DNA of 64,000 bases from Tannerella forsythia (lineage in GTDB: Bacteria > Bacteroidota > Bacteroidia > Bacteroidales > Tannerellaceae): positions 1 through 64,000 of the forward strand of contig NZ_JUET01000134.1 of assembly GCF_001006485.1 (NCBI RefSeq), given 5' to 3'. Below the pieces are notes generated by a model. The model had not been told where the DNA came from. It was given only the letters and a program-made list of their open reading frames with translations, and did not search any database. Positions 19,201 to 27,435 of this stretch are shown here, piece by piece (position 1 is the stretch's first letter; each line of letters opens with the position of its first letter). The position numbers and the translations under genes are program-made.

Positions 19201-19694
19201 TTGGTCGTTCCCGCCTCTACGACGTTGGCGCCAATCACCGGTTCACCTTGCGCGTCCGTAATCCTTCCGGAAACCGACCTCCTGTCAGCAGCTTGCCGTA
19301 AACCGGAATGGCCTGTTCCGGCTTTCTCTTTGTGAGTGATCACAATATACTTGTCCACCAGCTTGTAATTCATATCGGTATTTCCGAACAGCTGATCAAG
19401 TATCTCCGGCAGTTCCTTCTCTCCTATCCGGATATTCAGTCTGGATTCCGTATCTACGATTGCACGATTGTAGAAGAAACGATACTCCGACTGTTTCTCG
19501 ATCTCACGAAAGACATCGGGGAGCGTTACGTTCTCAAGAGCAAGATTGATTTTTGCATTCTGCGAATGCGTTACATCAGCCTGTAAAACGGGCGAGACAG
19601 ATAACATGACAATGGCTGTCAGACCGATTTTCAAGCATAATTTTCGTAAGGTCCGAAGAAAATGACCTTTCCTATAGTTCAATGCATTTTCCAT
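16230..19694 (-). CDS. SusC/RagA TonB-dependent transporter with STN signalling domain
   Basis: The 1154-residue protein has a signal region (about residues 12-39) and an STN/secretin domain (about 48-120, 'INLALENVTLPDVFREIEKQ'). A carboxypeptidase-regulatory-like domain (about 140-212, 'SGRITDAQGEPVIGANVVEA') follows, then 'LEEVVVVGYG', a plug and a beta-barrel ending in aromatic Phe. The STN domain marks transporters that signal to a FecR anti-sigma protein, and the fecR and sigma genes lie immediately upstream. It imports a ligand with SusD across the outer membrane, powered by TonB. The absence of a glycoside hydrolase nearby leaves the substrate open: a simple glycan, glycoprotein oligosaccharide or other nutrient. 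Confidence 0.95.
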   Translation of the reverse strand: MENALNYRKGHFLRTLRKLCLKIGLTAIVMLSVSPVLQADVTHSQNAKINLALENVTLPDVFREIEKQSEYRFFYNRAIVDTESRLNIRIGEKELPEILDQLFGNTDMNYKLVDKYIVITHKEKAGTGHSGLRQAADRRSVSGRITDAQGEPVIGANVVEAGTTNGTVTDIDGRFTLEISGGATLHVSYIGYIEQTVSTAGKDVIDVILREDTKALEEVVVVGYGVQKKANLTGSVSTVKYNQELENRPITDPSQALSGKISGVWASQNSGAPGADGATIRVRGYGTLNNTDPMILIDGVEGRMSDVNPSDIASITVLKDAASAAIYGSRAANGVVLIETKKGEGEQVHINYNGYFGMQQLGRKYDLITDSPHYMQLWNKAVTNEGGDPLFPQDVIDAFASGNDPYKYPSTNYFDEVFRNAFTTQHNVSATFGGKKSNSYLSMGYLKNNGTIKNTDSERYNLSINSEAKVGEWLTFGGRGRVMRTVSNQPFVDYDGDYTSGIERVFYMMSNGHPFSTPYLQDGKTYGGTQALYLSGPKAGLPIVDTRNPFPDLYNGKNETTTNFLKGNVYATLHLFEGLTLSAHYSGQYWHRNIDNYNQLATCYTDLNRSNPTKPLDYPSTLEISRIMVDEYYSTFFTNLNYNRVLNKIHDVSLLLGYQQEATTRRYTKTKKTDPSKPELHQVASGTKNPFADGNKYMWRMMSWFGRINYALNGKYLAEVNLRADASSRFAKGHRWGVFPSFSAGWRLGEERFIKNLDLFSNLKLRASWGKLGNQNIGNTANPSNANYFPYLTVITQDYPNSYNFNNTLVPGAAITALVDPNITWETTTSTDFGFDMGFLNNRLNLEADYFQRLTTDIIVQLPIPSVLGNMGAPFENVGKMKNTGMELGINWQDQDKASGLSYSIGANLTYVDNKVTKFRGGKSPDQLFLIREGYSYKTLYGFIQEGIYQTDEEGATHMKNNSFKPKAGYIRYKDVNGDGKLDYRDKEEIGNTIPKFTYGINGSLSWKGFDLNVQFSGIAGVKGYFRNDWTVPLGVSGGTITKKWEGAWTPENKNNEIPLITLDADWHRQESSFWSANMSFFKLKNIQLGYNVPRDITRSLFLQKLYIYLNATDVFTIVSSKYEGFDPERDSFDRGGYHYPIPRVFSLGLNVSF

Positions 19695-19896
19695 ATTTTA
19701 TTTGTTGTATTGCGATTTTAATTGAACAATTGTTATTATTTGATTTAAAAAAACGCAGACTGTCCCTGTCGAACAGTCAGTCGGGTTATTTCCGAACAAG
19801 CAGAGACACCCCTGATTTGGTTCTTATTTTCTTCTCTATATCATACGCCTCCCTCCTATCTTTAAAGGTTTATATATTTGTTAATCTGTTTGAACA

Positions 19897-20877
19897 TCAT
19901 CGGATAAACACTGTATTTTCTTCTATGGTATAACTGAGATGGAGACTTGTCTTCAGTACGTTCATGACGGTTTCGAGTGAGTCATAATCTTTGAGTGTAC
20001 CCCCGAAAGCGGTCTGTTGTACTTCGAGGTTGTCACAGACGAATTTCACATGATACAGTCGTTCGAGGCGATGGATCAACTCGCCGAACGTCATCTTATC
20101 GAAAACAAATTCGCCCCGACGCCATGAAGATAAATGTTCCACATCTTTCTTCTCGACTGTAAAAATACCGGTGTTCTTATCATACGTAAATACTTCTCCC
20201 GGGCTGAGTGCATACACCCATTTTCCACTTTCGACCGTAACTCCTCCTTCAAGCAGGGCCACCGAATTTGTCTCTTCTTCTTCGAATGCGTATACATTAA
20301 ATGAAGTCCCTGTCACACGGTAAGTCAGTCTTTCGGTACAGACGGAGAAAGGGCGTTGTTTATCCGTTTTTACCTCAAAATACGCTTCCCCTTTCAGATA
20401 CACGTTTCGTTCACTCTTGCCGAAGAAGTCGCCATACAATAGCGAACTGCACGCATTTAGCCACACAACGGTCCCATCTGGCAGTGTCGTTTTCGATTTA
20501 TCGCCGACCCCTGTCTCTATACGGGTTTGAGCCACGGGGCACTCCGATTTTTCTTCCACAATGTAACGAATCCAATAAACCAAAAGCATCCCCAAGATAA
20601 AAACAGCAACATAACGCATCCAAGAGAAACGGTTGAGAAGTCGTTTGTCTGCGTTCCGACTGACGGAAATGTTTTTCCGAAACATGTCCCATTGCGACTG
20701 AACACAACTGTTTTTTTGCTCGTATTTCAAACGTCCCGAATCATAGGCATCTTTCATCGAACGGAAATGCCTCTTGTTCGTTTCGCTTTCTTCCAACCAT
20801 TTCAGTAACACCGCCTGCTCCTCGAAAGAAGCACTGCCCGTCAGATATTTTATGATCAGCGTATCGTTCTGCTTCAT
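19897..20877 (-). CDS. FecR-family anti-sigma factor
   Basis: The 326-residue protein has a cytoplasmic N-terminal sigma-binding segment, one membrane span (about residues 88-108, 'YVAVFILGMLLVYWIRYIV'), and the periplasmic FecR domain with 'TLPDGTVVWLNACSSLLY' and 'VYLKGEAYFEV'. The C-terminal DUF4974-type region ('LIHRLERLYHVKF', 'GTLKDYDSLETVMNVL') would contact the STN domain of SusC. It lies 51 bp downstream of the sigma gene and 202 bp upstream of susC. The expected role is to hold or activate the ECF sigma factor according to transporter occupancy. Confidence 0.93.
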   Translation of the reverse strand: MKQNDTLIIKYLTGSASFEEQAVLLKWLEESETNKRHFRSMKDAYDSGRLKYEQKNSCVQSQWDMFRKNISVSRNADKRLLNRFSWMRYVAVFILGMLLVYWIRYIVEEKSECPVAQTRIETGVGDKSKTTLPDGTVVWLNACSSLLYGDFFGKSERNVYLKGEAYFEVKTDKQRPFSVCTERLTYRVTGTSFNVYAFEEEETNSVALLEGGVTVESGKWVYALSPGEVFTYDKNTGIFTVEKKDVEHLSSWRRGEFVFDKMTFGELIHRLERLYHVKFVCDNLEVQQTAFGGTLKDYDSLETVMNVLKTSLHLSYTIEENTVFIR

Positions 20878-20928
20878 GTTTTTGGGATCATTCTTTTTAG
20901 AGTATGACGCACAGAAAGCAGAGAGTAC

Positions 20929-21498
20929 TTAGCGAAAAGCGAAAAAAATAATCAACAGAATCAATAAATAGTCGTTAAATGCTGTTTTAAAAATTTTCAG
21001 TGCGTTATATATCTGCACTTCTACGGTCCTGACGCTAAGCCCTAACACCGTTGCTATTTCCTGATTTTTCATTCCTCTGTAACGACTCATTTCAAATATC
21101 TTCCGGCATTTTACGGGTAGTTTCTCCACGATACGGTGCACCATCCCGTGCAGTTCCTTAACATAAAGATCGGCTAAGGGGTCGGGCTCCTCAGGATGCA
21201 ATTCGATTTCGCGAATACGCCATCTGACAACATCTTCATAATATGCGGCTCCGACTTTTCGCGAGCGGATAAACGACAAACAGCGATTATGTACGGATCG
21301 AAACAGATACGATTCGTATGAATGTATCGAGTCATCATAATGCTCCCACAAGCCGATAAAACATTCCTGTACAATATCTCTGGCACATTCTTCGTCATCG
21401 ACATACTTACGGCAGAAAGCAAACAGTTGCGGCTGCATCCTGCGAAACAGTGATTCAAACTCCCGGATATCCGGCTTATTTATTGATTTGTCGTCCAT
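20929..21498 (-). CDS. ECF-type RNA polymerase sigma factor
   Basis: The 189-residue protein has sigma region 2 ('LFAFCRKYVDDEECARDIVQECFIGLWEH') and region 4.2 ('RYRGMKNQEIATVLGLSVRTVEVQIYNALK'). A short hydrophobic tail follows (LLILLIIFFAF), which is common in Bacteroidetes SusC-linked ECF factors. It opens the locus sigma-fecR-susC-susD-isomerase and presumably directs transcription of susC onwards. Its own upstream region has a -7-like TAAGTTTG (complement of 21556-21563). Confidence 0.94.
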   Translation of the reverse strand: MDDKSINKPDIREFESLFRRMQPQLFAFCRKYVDDEECARDIVQECFIGLWEHYDDSIHSYESYLFRSVHNRCLSFIRSRKVGAAYYEDVVRWRIREIELHPEEPDPLADLYVKELHGMVHRIVEKLPVKCRKIFEMSRYRGMKNQEIATVLGLSVRTVEVQIYNALKIFKTAFNDYLLILLIIFFAFR

Positions 21499-21717
21499 AT
21501 CATGGTATAATGTCTTTTGCTATCATCCGGAAACATACACTTTCCCGAACGGATGCAAACTTACGAATTATCTATTGGTTCGTAAAACAAGGTCGTCGTT
21601 TATTTTTTCGCCTGTATCGGATCGTTTGAGGAGAAAAGAAGTAAACGCAAAACGAGCCAATTACATGACGACGCAAAAACTTTTCATGTCGCTGTACATA
21701 AATTAAAATTTATCGTG

Positions 21718-21725
21718 TACATTTG
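21718..21725 (+). promoter_or_regulatory. Promoter -7 box for the SDR gene
   Basis: TACATTTG matches TAnnTTTG. It lies 46 bp upstream of the ATG at 21772 and downstream of an alternative in-frame Met candidate region, supporting the later start. No exact -33 TTTG is seen. Confidence 0.5.
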
Positions 21726-21771
21726 TGCCTCGAAAATTCGAAGTAATTCGTTAATTAAATTAACAAAAAAG

Positions 21772-22728
21772 ATGAAGAACATATTGGTGATAGGCTCGAC
21801 CGGGCAGATCGGTTCGGAGCTGACCATGGAATTAAGAAAGCGTTACCCCGGGAATGTAGTAGCCGGTTATATTTCCGGTGCGGAGCCTAAAGGAATCCTG
21901 GCTGAGTCAGGACCTTCGGCTTTGGTAGACATTACGAACAGACAACAGATTGCTGACACGGTGAGTCGGTATCAGATCGACACGATTTACAATCTGGCAG
22001 CGTTACTCTCGGCTGTGGCGGAAGCTAAACCGCAGCTGGCGTGGAAGATTGGTGTGGACGGACTGTTGAACGTGCTTGAGGTAGCGCGCGAGAAGCAATG
22101 CGCCGTATTTACCCCCAGTTCGATCGGAGCATTCGGGCCGGACGCACCGAAAGATAAGACGCCTCAGGACACGGTACGCAGCCCCCATACGATGTACGGA
22201 GTGACGAAAGTGACCGGCGAGCTGGTAAGTGACTATTATTTCCGTCGTTTCGGGGTAGATACGCGTGCCGTACGTTTTCCGGGACTGATCTCGTATGTGG
22301 CTCCTCCGGGAGGCGGTACGACGGACTATGCCGTAGACATCTTCTATTCGGCCGTAAAACAGGAAAAGTTCTTCTGCCCCATCGCAGCCGGCACCTTTAT
22401 GGATATGATGTATATGCCCGACGCACTCCATGCGGCCATTCAACTCATGGAGGCCGATCCGTCGCGACTCAAACACCGGAATGCGTTCAACATCGCTTCG
22501 ATGAGCTTCGATCCGGAAATTATTTGCGCACAGATCCGAAAATATCTGCCTGACTTCGAAATGGAATACCGCATCGATCCGTTGCGTCAGGCTATCGCCG
22601 AATCGTGGCCGAACATGATGGACGACACCTGTGCACGCGAAGAGTGGAATTGGGCGCCGCAATATGATTTGGATACGATGACTCGCGACATGCTCGAAAA
22701 ACTGAAACAAAAAGAGGGGTCGTCATGA
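21772..22728 (+). CDS. NAD-dependent L-threonine 3-dehydrogenase-like SDR
   Basis: The 318-residue protein is an extended short-chain dehydrogenase: 'VIGSTGQIGSEL' is the NAD-binding glycine motif and 'YGVTKVTGE' the catalytic Tyr-Lys. The sequence pattern ('FRYPGLIS'-type segment here FPGLISYVAPPGGGTTDYAVDIF) is that of the SDR-type threonine dehydrogenase found in Bacteroidetes, which oxidises L-threonine to 2-amino-3-ketobutyrate. The start at MKNILVIG was chosen over the upstream Met at 21715, which lies in the promoter. A nucleotide-sugar epimerase is the alternative but fits less well. Confidence 0.82.
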   Translation: MKNILVIGSTGQIGSELTMELRKRYPGNVVAGYISGAEPKGILAESGPSALVDITNRQQIADTVSRYQIDTIYNLAALLSAVAEAKPQLAWKIGVDGLLNVLEVAREKQCAVFTPSSIGAFGPDAPKDKTPQDTVRSPHTMYGVTKVTGELVSDYYFRRFGVDTRAVRFPGLISYVAPPGGGTTDYAVDIFYSAVKQEKFFCPIAAGTFMDMMYMPDALHAAIQLMEADPSRLKHRNAFNIASMSFDPEIICAQIRKYLPDFEMEYRIDPLRQAIAESWPNMMDDTCAREEWNWAPQYDLDTMTRDMLEKLKQKEGSS

Positions 22729-22746
22729 ATCAAAAAACCGGTTGAA

Positions 22747-23328
22747 ATGGAAGAACTGCTGGCCTACGAGCATGATCTGTTTACTTGGATCAACAGCACG
22801 CACACTCCTCTGACGGACGCGTTGTTGTGGCCGTTTTCGGGTACGCTCATCTGGTGTCCGGTAGTGCTGGTACCGTTCTGGTTCTACCTTCGTAAGAGAC
22901 CTGACCGGTTACCGGCTTCCCTTTCGATTGGACTGATTATTCTGCTTTGCAGCATTGTCTCCGACCTTGTTTTCAAGCCTTTGTTTTCGCGCTTCCGCCC
23001 GACAATGCATCCGCTTTACCTCGAACAGGTCAGGCTGTTGAAAGAATACACGGCCAACGGACTGTACGGATTCATCTCCGGTCATACGACGAATGCCTTC
23101 GGCTTTGCCATGCTCTCGTCATTGCTGATCGGTAAGCGGCCGTACACGATCGGTATTTTCGTCTGGGCATTGGCGATGGGATATTCACGCATCTACTTAG
23201 GCGCTCATTTCGTGTCGGACGTATGGGCGGGAATGATTACGGGGAGTCTGCTCGGAGTACTTGTCTTTTTCCTTTACCGATGGGCAACCCAACGCTATTT
23301 CATCTCCCATACACCCACCGAAGGATGA
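22747..23328 (+). CDS. PAP2-family membrane phosphatase
   Basis: The 193-residue integral membrane protein has about five membrane segments and the three-part phosphatase motif: 'KPLFSRFRP', 'SGHTTNAFG' and 'GYSRIYLGAHFVSDV' with the two catalytic histidines. Short PAP2 proteins of this type dephosphorylate undecaprenyl pyrophosphate or lipid phosphates. It follows the SDR gene by 18 bp and overlaps the next PAP2 gene by 4 bp (ATGA), so they are translationally coupled. It may serve lipid A 1-phosphate removal or undecaprenyl recycling; the sequence does not decide. Confidence 0.88.
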   Translation: MEELLAYEHDLFTWINSTHTPLTDALLWPFSGTLIWCPVVLVPFWFYLRKRPDRLPASLSIGLIILLCSIVSDLVFKPLFSRFRPTMHPLYLEQVRLLKEYTANGLYGFISGHTTNAFGFAMLSSLLIGKRPYTIGIFVWALAMGYSRIYLGAHFVSDVWAGMITGSLLGVLVFFLYRWATQRYFISHTPTEG

Positions 23329-24203
23329 TAAAAAAGTACTTCCTTTTATTGCTCGGCATTGCCAGCTCGCTGCACGCAACGCATGCGGAAGGCGACACGC
23401 TCGGTATCGTTCCTTTCTCGCAGGATCGTCGCTTTCTAGAGAAAGATTCGCACACCACGATAATGGATTCGAATGTATCTCCAACTTTCTCGTCGGATAG
23501 ATTTTCTACCGTTTCGCTGGGTGAATCCGAAGGGAAAAAACGTCGGCCCACCATCACCCGATTTATTGTCCCGACGTTATGCCTTGCATACGGCACGGCT
23601 GCACGGTTCAACGAAGGCCCTGTCCGACGTTTCGACAAACACATTGCCGGACAGGTCAACAAACATATCGACCGTCATTATGGCATCGACAACTCTCTTC
23701 TAATCATGCCGGCCGCCGTCGCATGGGGACTTGATTTCGTGCCGGGAGTCAAGGCTCGACACAATTTCCGCGACCGCACCATGATTCTGGCTACGTCGTA
23801 CACCATTATGTTTGCATTAGTTTACACGACAAAAGACCTGACGAGCGTAGAGCGTCCCCGTCAATGGGGCGAATACAACTCTTTCCCGTCAGGGCATACG
23901 GCGATAGCTTTCACGGGAGCGCATATTCTGTACAGGGAATATCGTGATCATTCGCCATGGATCGGCATAGGCGGTTATGCCGCAGCCGCAGCCGTAGGTG
24001 CATTGCGGGTCGTCAATAACGCGCATTGGATAAGCGACGTGATCACCGGTGCGGGTGTCGGGATATTAAGCGCCGAAGCAGCTTACCTGATGCTGCCCGT
24101 TTGGCATCGACTGCTGGGGATAAACACAGACGGACGGCAGTTTGCCTTGGCGCCTCAATTAGGACGCGGATCAGCCGGATTTGGCGTGGTGTATGTTTTT
24201 TAA
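23325..24203 (+). CDS. Exported PAP2-family phosphatase
   Basis: The 292-residue protein has a signal peptide (about residues 1-20) and a C-terminal PAP2 domain. The motifs are a degenerate first part ('TKDLTSVERPRQW', no K-x6-RP spacing identical to the upstream gene but with RP present), 'SFPSGHTAIAF' and 'RVVNNAHWISDVITG'. The form with a long periplasmic N-terminal part followed by membrane helices is common beside a classic PAP2 gene in Bacteroidales. The start at 23325 overlaps the previous stop by 4 bp. The substrate is unknown, probably a lipid phosphate. Confidence 0.82.
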   Translation: MIKKYFLLLLGIASSLHATHAEGDTLGIVPFSQDRRFLEKDSHTTIMDSNVSPTFSSDRFSTVSLGESEGKKRRPTITRFIVPTLCLAYGTAARFNEGPVRRFDKHIAGQVNKHIDRHYGIDNSLLIMPAAVAWGLDFVPGVKARHNFRDRTMILATSYTIMFALVYTTKDLTSVERPRQWGEYNSFPSGHTAIAFTGAHILYREYRDHSPWIGIGGYAAAAAVGALRVVNNAHWISDVITGAGVGILSAEAAYLMLPVWHRLLGINTDGRQFALAPQLGRGSAGFGVVYVF

Positions 24204-24282
24204 TAAAAATACGTACGCATTTTTCCGAAAAATCGCCCAAATATATTTTGTATCTATCACCTTAAAATACAAAAGATGTTTG

Positions 24283-24290
24283 TATTTTTG
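24283..24290 (+). promoter_or_regulatory. Promoter -7 box for arginine decarboxylase
   Basis: TATTTTTG matches TAnnTTTG, about 97 bp upstream of the ATG at 24387. The predicted leader of roughly 90 bases is long for this window. The -33 element is not clear. Confidence 0.45.
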
Positions 24291-24386
24291 TCGCCCGTTT
24301 GGGTTGGATGTCTGTGAAAGATGATTGACGGCAGACGGATGAATCATACAATAGAATATTAATTGAATTAAAAACAGATTTGAAAG

Positions 24387-24929
24387 ATGATAAAGAAAGT
24401 AGGAAATCTGATTCCGAATACCTTTTTTATGGCAAAAGGTAGTGGTGATTCCGATCTGGAAAAGCATGCGGGTTCGTATCACATGGCATTGTTCGATGCA
24501 GGAATTGCCGATTTTAACATCATGACGTATTCATCCGTCATTCCGGCTACGGCCCATTTGGTGACGATGGACGAGGTCGATCTGCCTCCGTTCGGGTCGG
24601 AGTTGAAAACGATTATGGCCGTCTCGCACGGTTATCAGGATGAGTTTATCTCGGCCGGACTCGTATACGCTTGGATGTATAAAGACGAGAATTTCGACGA
24701 GAAAGCCGGCGGGTTGGTCTGCGAAGTGAGCGGACGTTACCGTATCGAAGAGCTGGAAGCACGTCTGATCCGTGTCATCAACGATCTGCATCAGCGTACA
24801 TACAGCAAGTTTTATCTGGGCGATCTGAATTTCGTGACCGAAGGAATGACCATCGAACGCCGTTATGGTACGGCGCTGGCCGCATTATGCTTTACGGATT
24901 TTCTTCTGCCCGAGATTGAAGAAAAGTAA
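24387..24929 (+). CDS. Pyruvoyl-dependent arginine decarboxylase
   Basis: The enzyme decarboxylates arginine to agmatine, the first step to polyamines, using a pyruvoyl group made by self-cleavage. The 180-residue proenzyme has the cleavage region 'NIMTYSSVIPATA', with Ser49-Ser50 as the probable cleavage pair and Ser50 becoming the pyruvoyl group, preceded by 'KGSGDSDLEKHAGSYHMAL'. The C-terminal 'TEGMTIERRYGTALAALCF' is also typical. It stands alone, followed by a strong terminator; no agmatine-processing gene is adjacent. Confidence 0.9.
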   Translation: MIKKVGNLIPNTFFMAKGSGDSDLEKHAGSYHMALFDAGIADFNIMTYSSVIPATAHLVTMDEVDLPPFGSELKTIMAVSHGYQDEFISAGLVYAWMYKDENFDEKAGGLVCEVSGRYRIEELEARLIRVINDLHQRTYSKFYLGDLNFVTEGMTIERRYGTALAALCFTDFLLPEIEEK

Positions 24930-24998
24930 AAACAATTTTGCTTTCTGGGGGAGCCCGAACCGTTAAGGGAGCAATAAACTAAGTACTATTTTGGACGA

Positions 24999-25038
24999 CG
25001 GCTGCAAGGAAATGACTCCTTGCGGCCGTTTTCTTTTT
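24999..25038 (+). terminator. Rho-independent terminator
   Basis: Arms of 12 bp (24999-25010 and 25017-25028, one G-T pair) enclose a 6-base loop and are followed by ttttcttttt. It is 70 bp after the arginine decarboxylase stop. Confidence 0.9.
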
Positions 25039-25141
25039 ACGGCGCAGAAAAGCGTCGGCCTGCGAAACAGAAAAAAACGAACGCATTACAATAATAAAAG
25101 ACAATGTCCGTTTTATTATCAGATGTAATCAAATACAGAAA

Positions 25142-25507
25142 ATGATGAACAAAACAAAATTATGGACAAAATGGATTCCCGAAGCATTTTTCGCGCTTCT
25201 TCTGATCGGAACCTTCCATCCGATCACGATCGGATTGGCGGTAGTGTTGGGGGTATTGTTTCTGATTCGCAAACAAACCCTTCCGGCTGTTATTCTGGGA
25301 TCGATCCTCTCGGTACTCTTCGTAATGGGAAGTTTATACATGACTCTCGCGTTGCTCTCGGAATATTACGAGTTTGAAACAGCCTCATGGGAAGCCATCC
25401 GGATGTTCGTCGTGGGAATGCTTATTATGGGCACATCGTTTGTGATGGGCATCGTGATGTTAATCAAATACCTTAATTATTTTTCACGGATACAATACAG
25501 TCATTGA
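25142..25507 (+). CDS. Small membrane protein of unknown function
   Basis: The 121-residue protein is almost entirely hydrophobic with three or four predicted membrane segments (about residues 12-42, 47-72, 88-110). A polar loop 'SEYYEFETASWEA' lies before the last one. It sits between a terminator and a repeat-rich intergenic region and stands alone. I do not recognise a family. The reading frame is credible because of its hydrophobic periodicity and isolation from other genes. Confidence 0.6.
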   Translation: MMNKTKLWTKWIPEAFFALLLIGTFHPITIGLAVVLGVLFLIRKQTLPAVILGSILSVLFVMGSLYMTLALLSEYYEFETASWEAIRMFVVGMLIMGTSFVMGIVMLIKYLNYFSRIQYSH

Positions 25508-26188
25508 TCCATTCAGCCGTCAGTTTTCAGTATTCAGCGTTCAGATACCACAAGTTTCACAAGTTATATGACAAGGAACACAAATTTTAATTTGCGCCCA
25601 TTCGTGAAATTTGCATTCAGATAACCCTGCATAATCATTGACAATTAACAATTTACCATCAATTTCGGCGTTCACCCATGGGCCTCGGGCGGTGAGCCGA
25701 CGGAGCAGCGAGCGGGGCGAAAGAAAATCAGGCTGTCCGAAGCGAAGCAAGTTACCTGATTTTCCGACCTGCAAGCGTAGCGAAGGCGTGTGAAGCGCAC
25801 GAAGCCTTGACTTTTTGGTTACTTTTGGGTCAAGCCAAAAGTGACGGAGAAAAAGTGACGGAAAAATTATGTCAGGCTTTCAGCCCTTGTGCCTTCTTTG
25901 GGTGTTGAATTGTTGAGTTGTTGAATTGTTGACTGAAAACTGACCGCTAATAAGAATTACGAACTGAATACTGATGGCTGAATGCTAAACAAAAAACATC
26001 TAAACAACTAAATATCCTCCGATCACACCAACAGAAGTTTAGAGAAGAGCCGATAAGTTTAGACAAAAGGAGAAAATCAAACAGCCAAAAATGGGGATAC
26101 CAAGACAAAAAACACCAAGTATTAGGGATTGCCCATAACCACAGAACGGCCGTCCTTTATATTTACAAAACTTTATTTAACAAACTAA
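25508..26188. repeat. Intergenic patch of dispersed repeat fragments
   Basis: This stretch has no gene. It holds: a run of cag/ttcag-type short repeats (25514-25545, resembling 31469-31491); a GC-rich block (25678-25805) with several short palindromes; a hairpin with 11-bp arms (near 25819-25849); and a segment (25867-25935) that recurs in inverted orientation at 31497-31562. After 25990 the sequence is AT-rich and plain. Confidence 0.7.
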
Positions 26189-26407
26189 ATGGAAAGGATA
26201 AAAGCAATGAAAAGAACATGGAAAATCGGTATGACGGTGGGGGCCGTCGTATGTATGATGTTATCGTCGTGTTATGATAAAATCGATGATTTCGATATTT
26301 TATCCGATACGGAATATAGCATCGAAAGAGGAACGGATACCTTATTCAAATCTGAAGAGTTCGTTTGGATGCCGGATATTCGGTTTCCACCCTTTGCGAC
26401 GAAGTGA
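26189..26407 (+). pseudogene. Truncated lipoprotein gene (remnant)
   Basis: The reading frame starts with a good lipoprotein signal (MKRTWKIGMTVGAVVCMMLSSC, from the second Met at 26207) and the mature part YDKIDDFDILSDTEYSIER, but stops after 72 codons. A continuation in the next frame (from about 26365, 'DAGYSVSTLCDEVTGAC') suggests a frameshift, and the gene then runs into the 3' end of the convergent oxidoreductase. I read it as a lipoprotein gene broken by rearrangement at the edge of the repeat patch. A genuinely short lipoprotein is possible. Confidence 0.5.
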
Positions 26408-26433
26408 CCGGAGCCTGCGAAGGCGATTGTCGG

Positions 26434-27435
26434 TCAGCGTTCGTCGGCAGGGAAGCGCACGCCGAGCTGACGTCGAATTTCGTCGAGTATCTCCATCGTG
26501 ATCAACGAGTGAGCGTGCGAATTGACAGCCGATTCCATGGTGCCGGATTGGATCAGGTCGATAAATTCGGCTATTTCGTAGTAGTATTCGTTATGGGTGG
26601 GAGGCGCGAGCAGGTCGATCGTTTCGCCTTTGCGGGGGGTGAAGCTCACGCGGCCGATGATGTTGATGCGGTCGACCGTAATCGTTCCGTTTTCACCCTG
26701 AATTTCGGTGGGCAGCGTCGAGTCGGCGATTTTACCGTAGAGGACGGTCGCGTCAAGACCACCGTCGTACGAAAATTGAACGGCAGCCTGTCCGTCGACA
26801 CCGCTGAAGAGTCTGACGCCCGAGGCATGGACAGTCTTCGGTCGGCCGAAGAGTACGACCATGGGATAGATGGTATAGACGCCGATGTCCATCGTGGCGC
26901 CGTTACTCAGTGCGGGCTGAAAGGCGTTGAGCACAACGCCCTCCTTGAGTTTGTCGTAGCGCGATGAGTATTGACAGTAGCAGGAAAAATAGCGCCGGAG
27001 GGTCCCGACCCTTGGCAGTTGCTCGCGGATGGCGCGGAAGCCGGGCGTGAGCGTCGGTTTCATCGCCTCCATCAGCACGACGCCTTGACGGAGTGCCGTG
27101 GCGATCATTTCGCGCGCTTCGGCGGCGTTCGAGGCCAGCGCTTTTTCGCACAGCACGTGTTTGCCGTGGCGTATGCACAGGATGGCCTGCTGCGCGTGAA
27201 GGGCGTTGGGCGAGGCAATGTAAACGGCATCGATCAGAGGGCTGGCCGCCATCGCTTCGAGCGAGGTGAACGTATGCGGGATACGGTGTTTATCGGCAAA
27301 AGCCCGCGCCGTTTCGTGCGAGCGCGAACAGACGGCCGAGAGTTCGAACCGTTCGTCTTCGCGCCCACCGGCTATCACCCAGTCGGTAATAAAATTCGTA
27401 CCGACTACGCCGAAACGGATTCTGTTCTTCTTCAT
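26434..27435 (-). CDS. Gfo/Idh/MocA-family oxidoreductase
   Basis: The 333-residue protein has an N-terminal Rossmann fold ('[15 protein letters not shown]') and the family's '[30 protein letters not shown]', with the EK pair that binds the nicotinamide and sugar. These enzymes oxidise or reduce sugars and inositols with NAD(P). Its start overlaps the gcvT stop by 4 bp (ATGA), so it is translationally coupled to pepT-gcvT although no metabolic link is obvious. The gene is distinctly GC-rich compared with its neighbours. Confidence 0.9.
   Translation of the reverse strand: MKKNRIRFGVVGTNFITDWVIAGGREDERFELSAVCSRSHETARAFADKHRIPHTFTSLEAMAASPLIDAVYIASPNALHAQQAILCIRHGKHVLCEKALASNAAEAREMIATALRQGVVLMEAMKPTLTPGFRAIREQLPRVGTLRRYFSCYCQYSSRYDKLKEGVVLNAFQPALSNGATMDIGVYTIYPMVVLFGRPKTVHASGVRLFSGVDGQAAVQFSYDGGLDATVLYGKIADSTLPTEIQGENGTITVDRINIIGRVSFTPRKGETIDLLAPPTHNEYYYEIAEFIDLIQSGTMESAVNSHAHSLITMEILDEIRRQLGVRFPADER

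Noticed and set aside
26365-26967. 200-codon plus-strand frame after the truncated lipoprotein
   Set aside because: It is antisense to the oxidoreductase gene; only its first codons might be a frameshifted tail of the lipoprotein.
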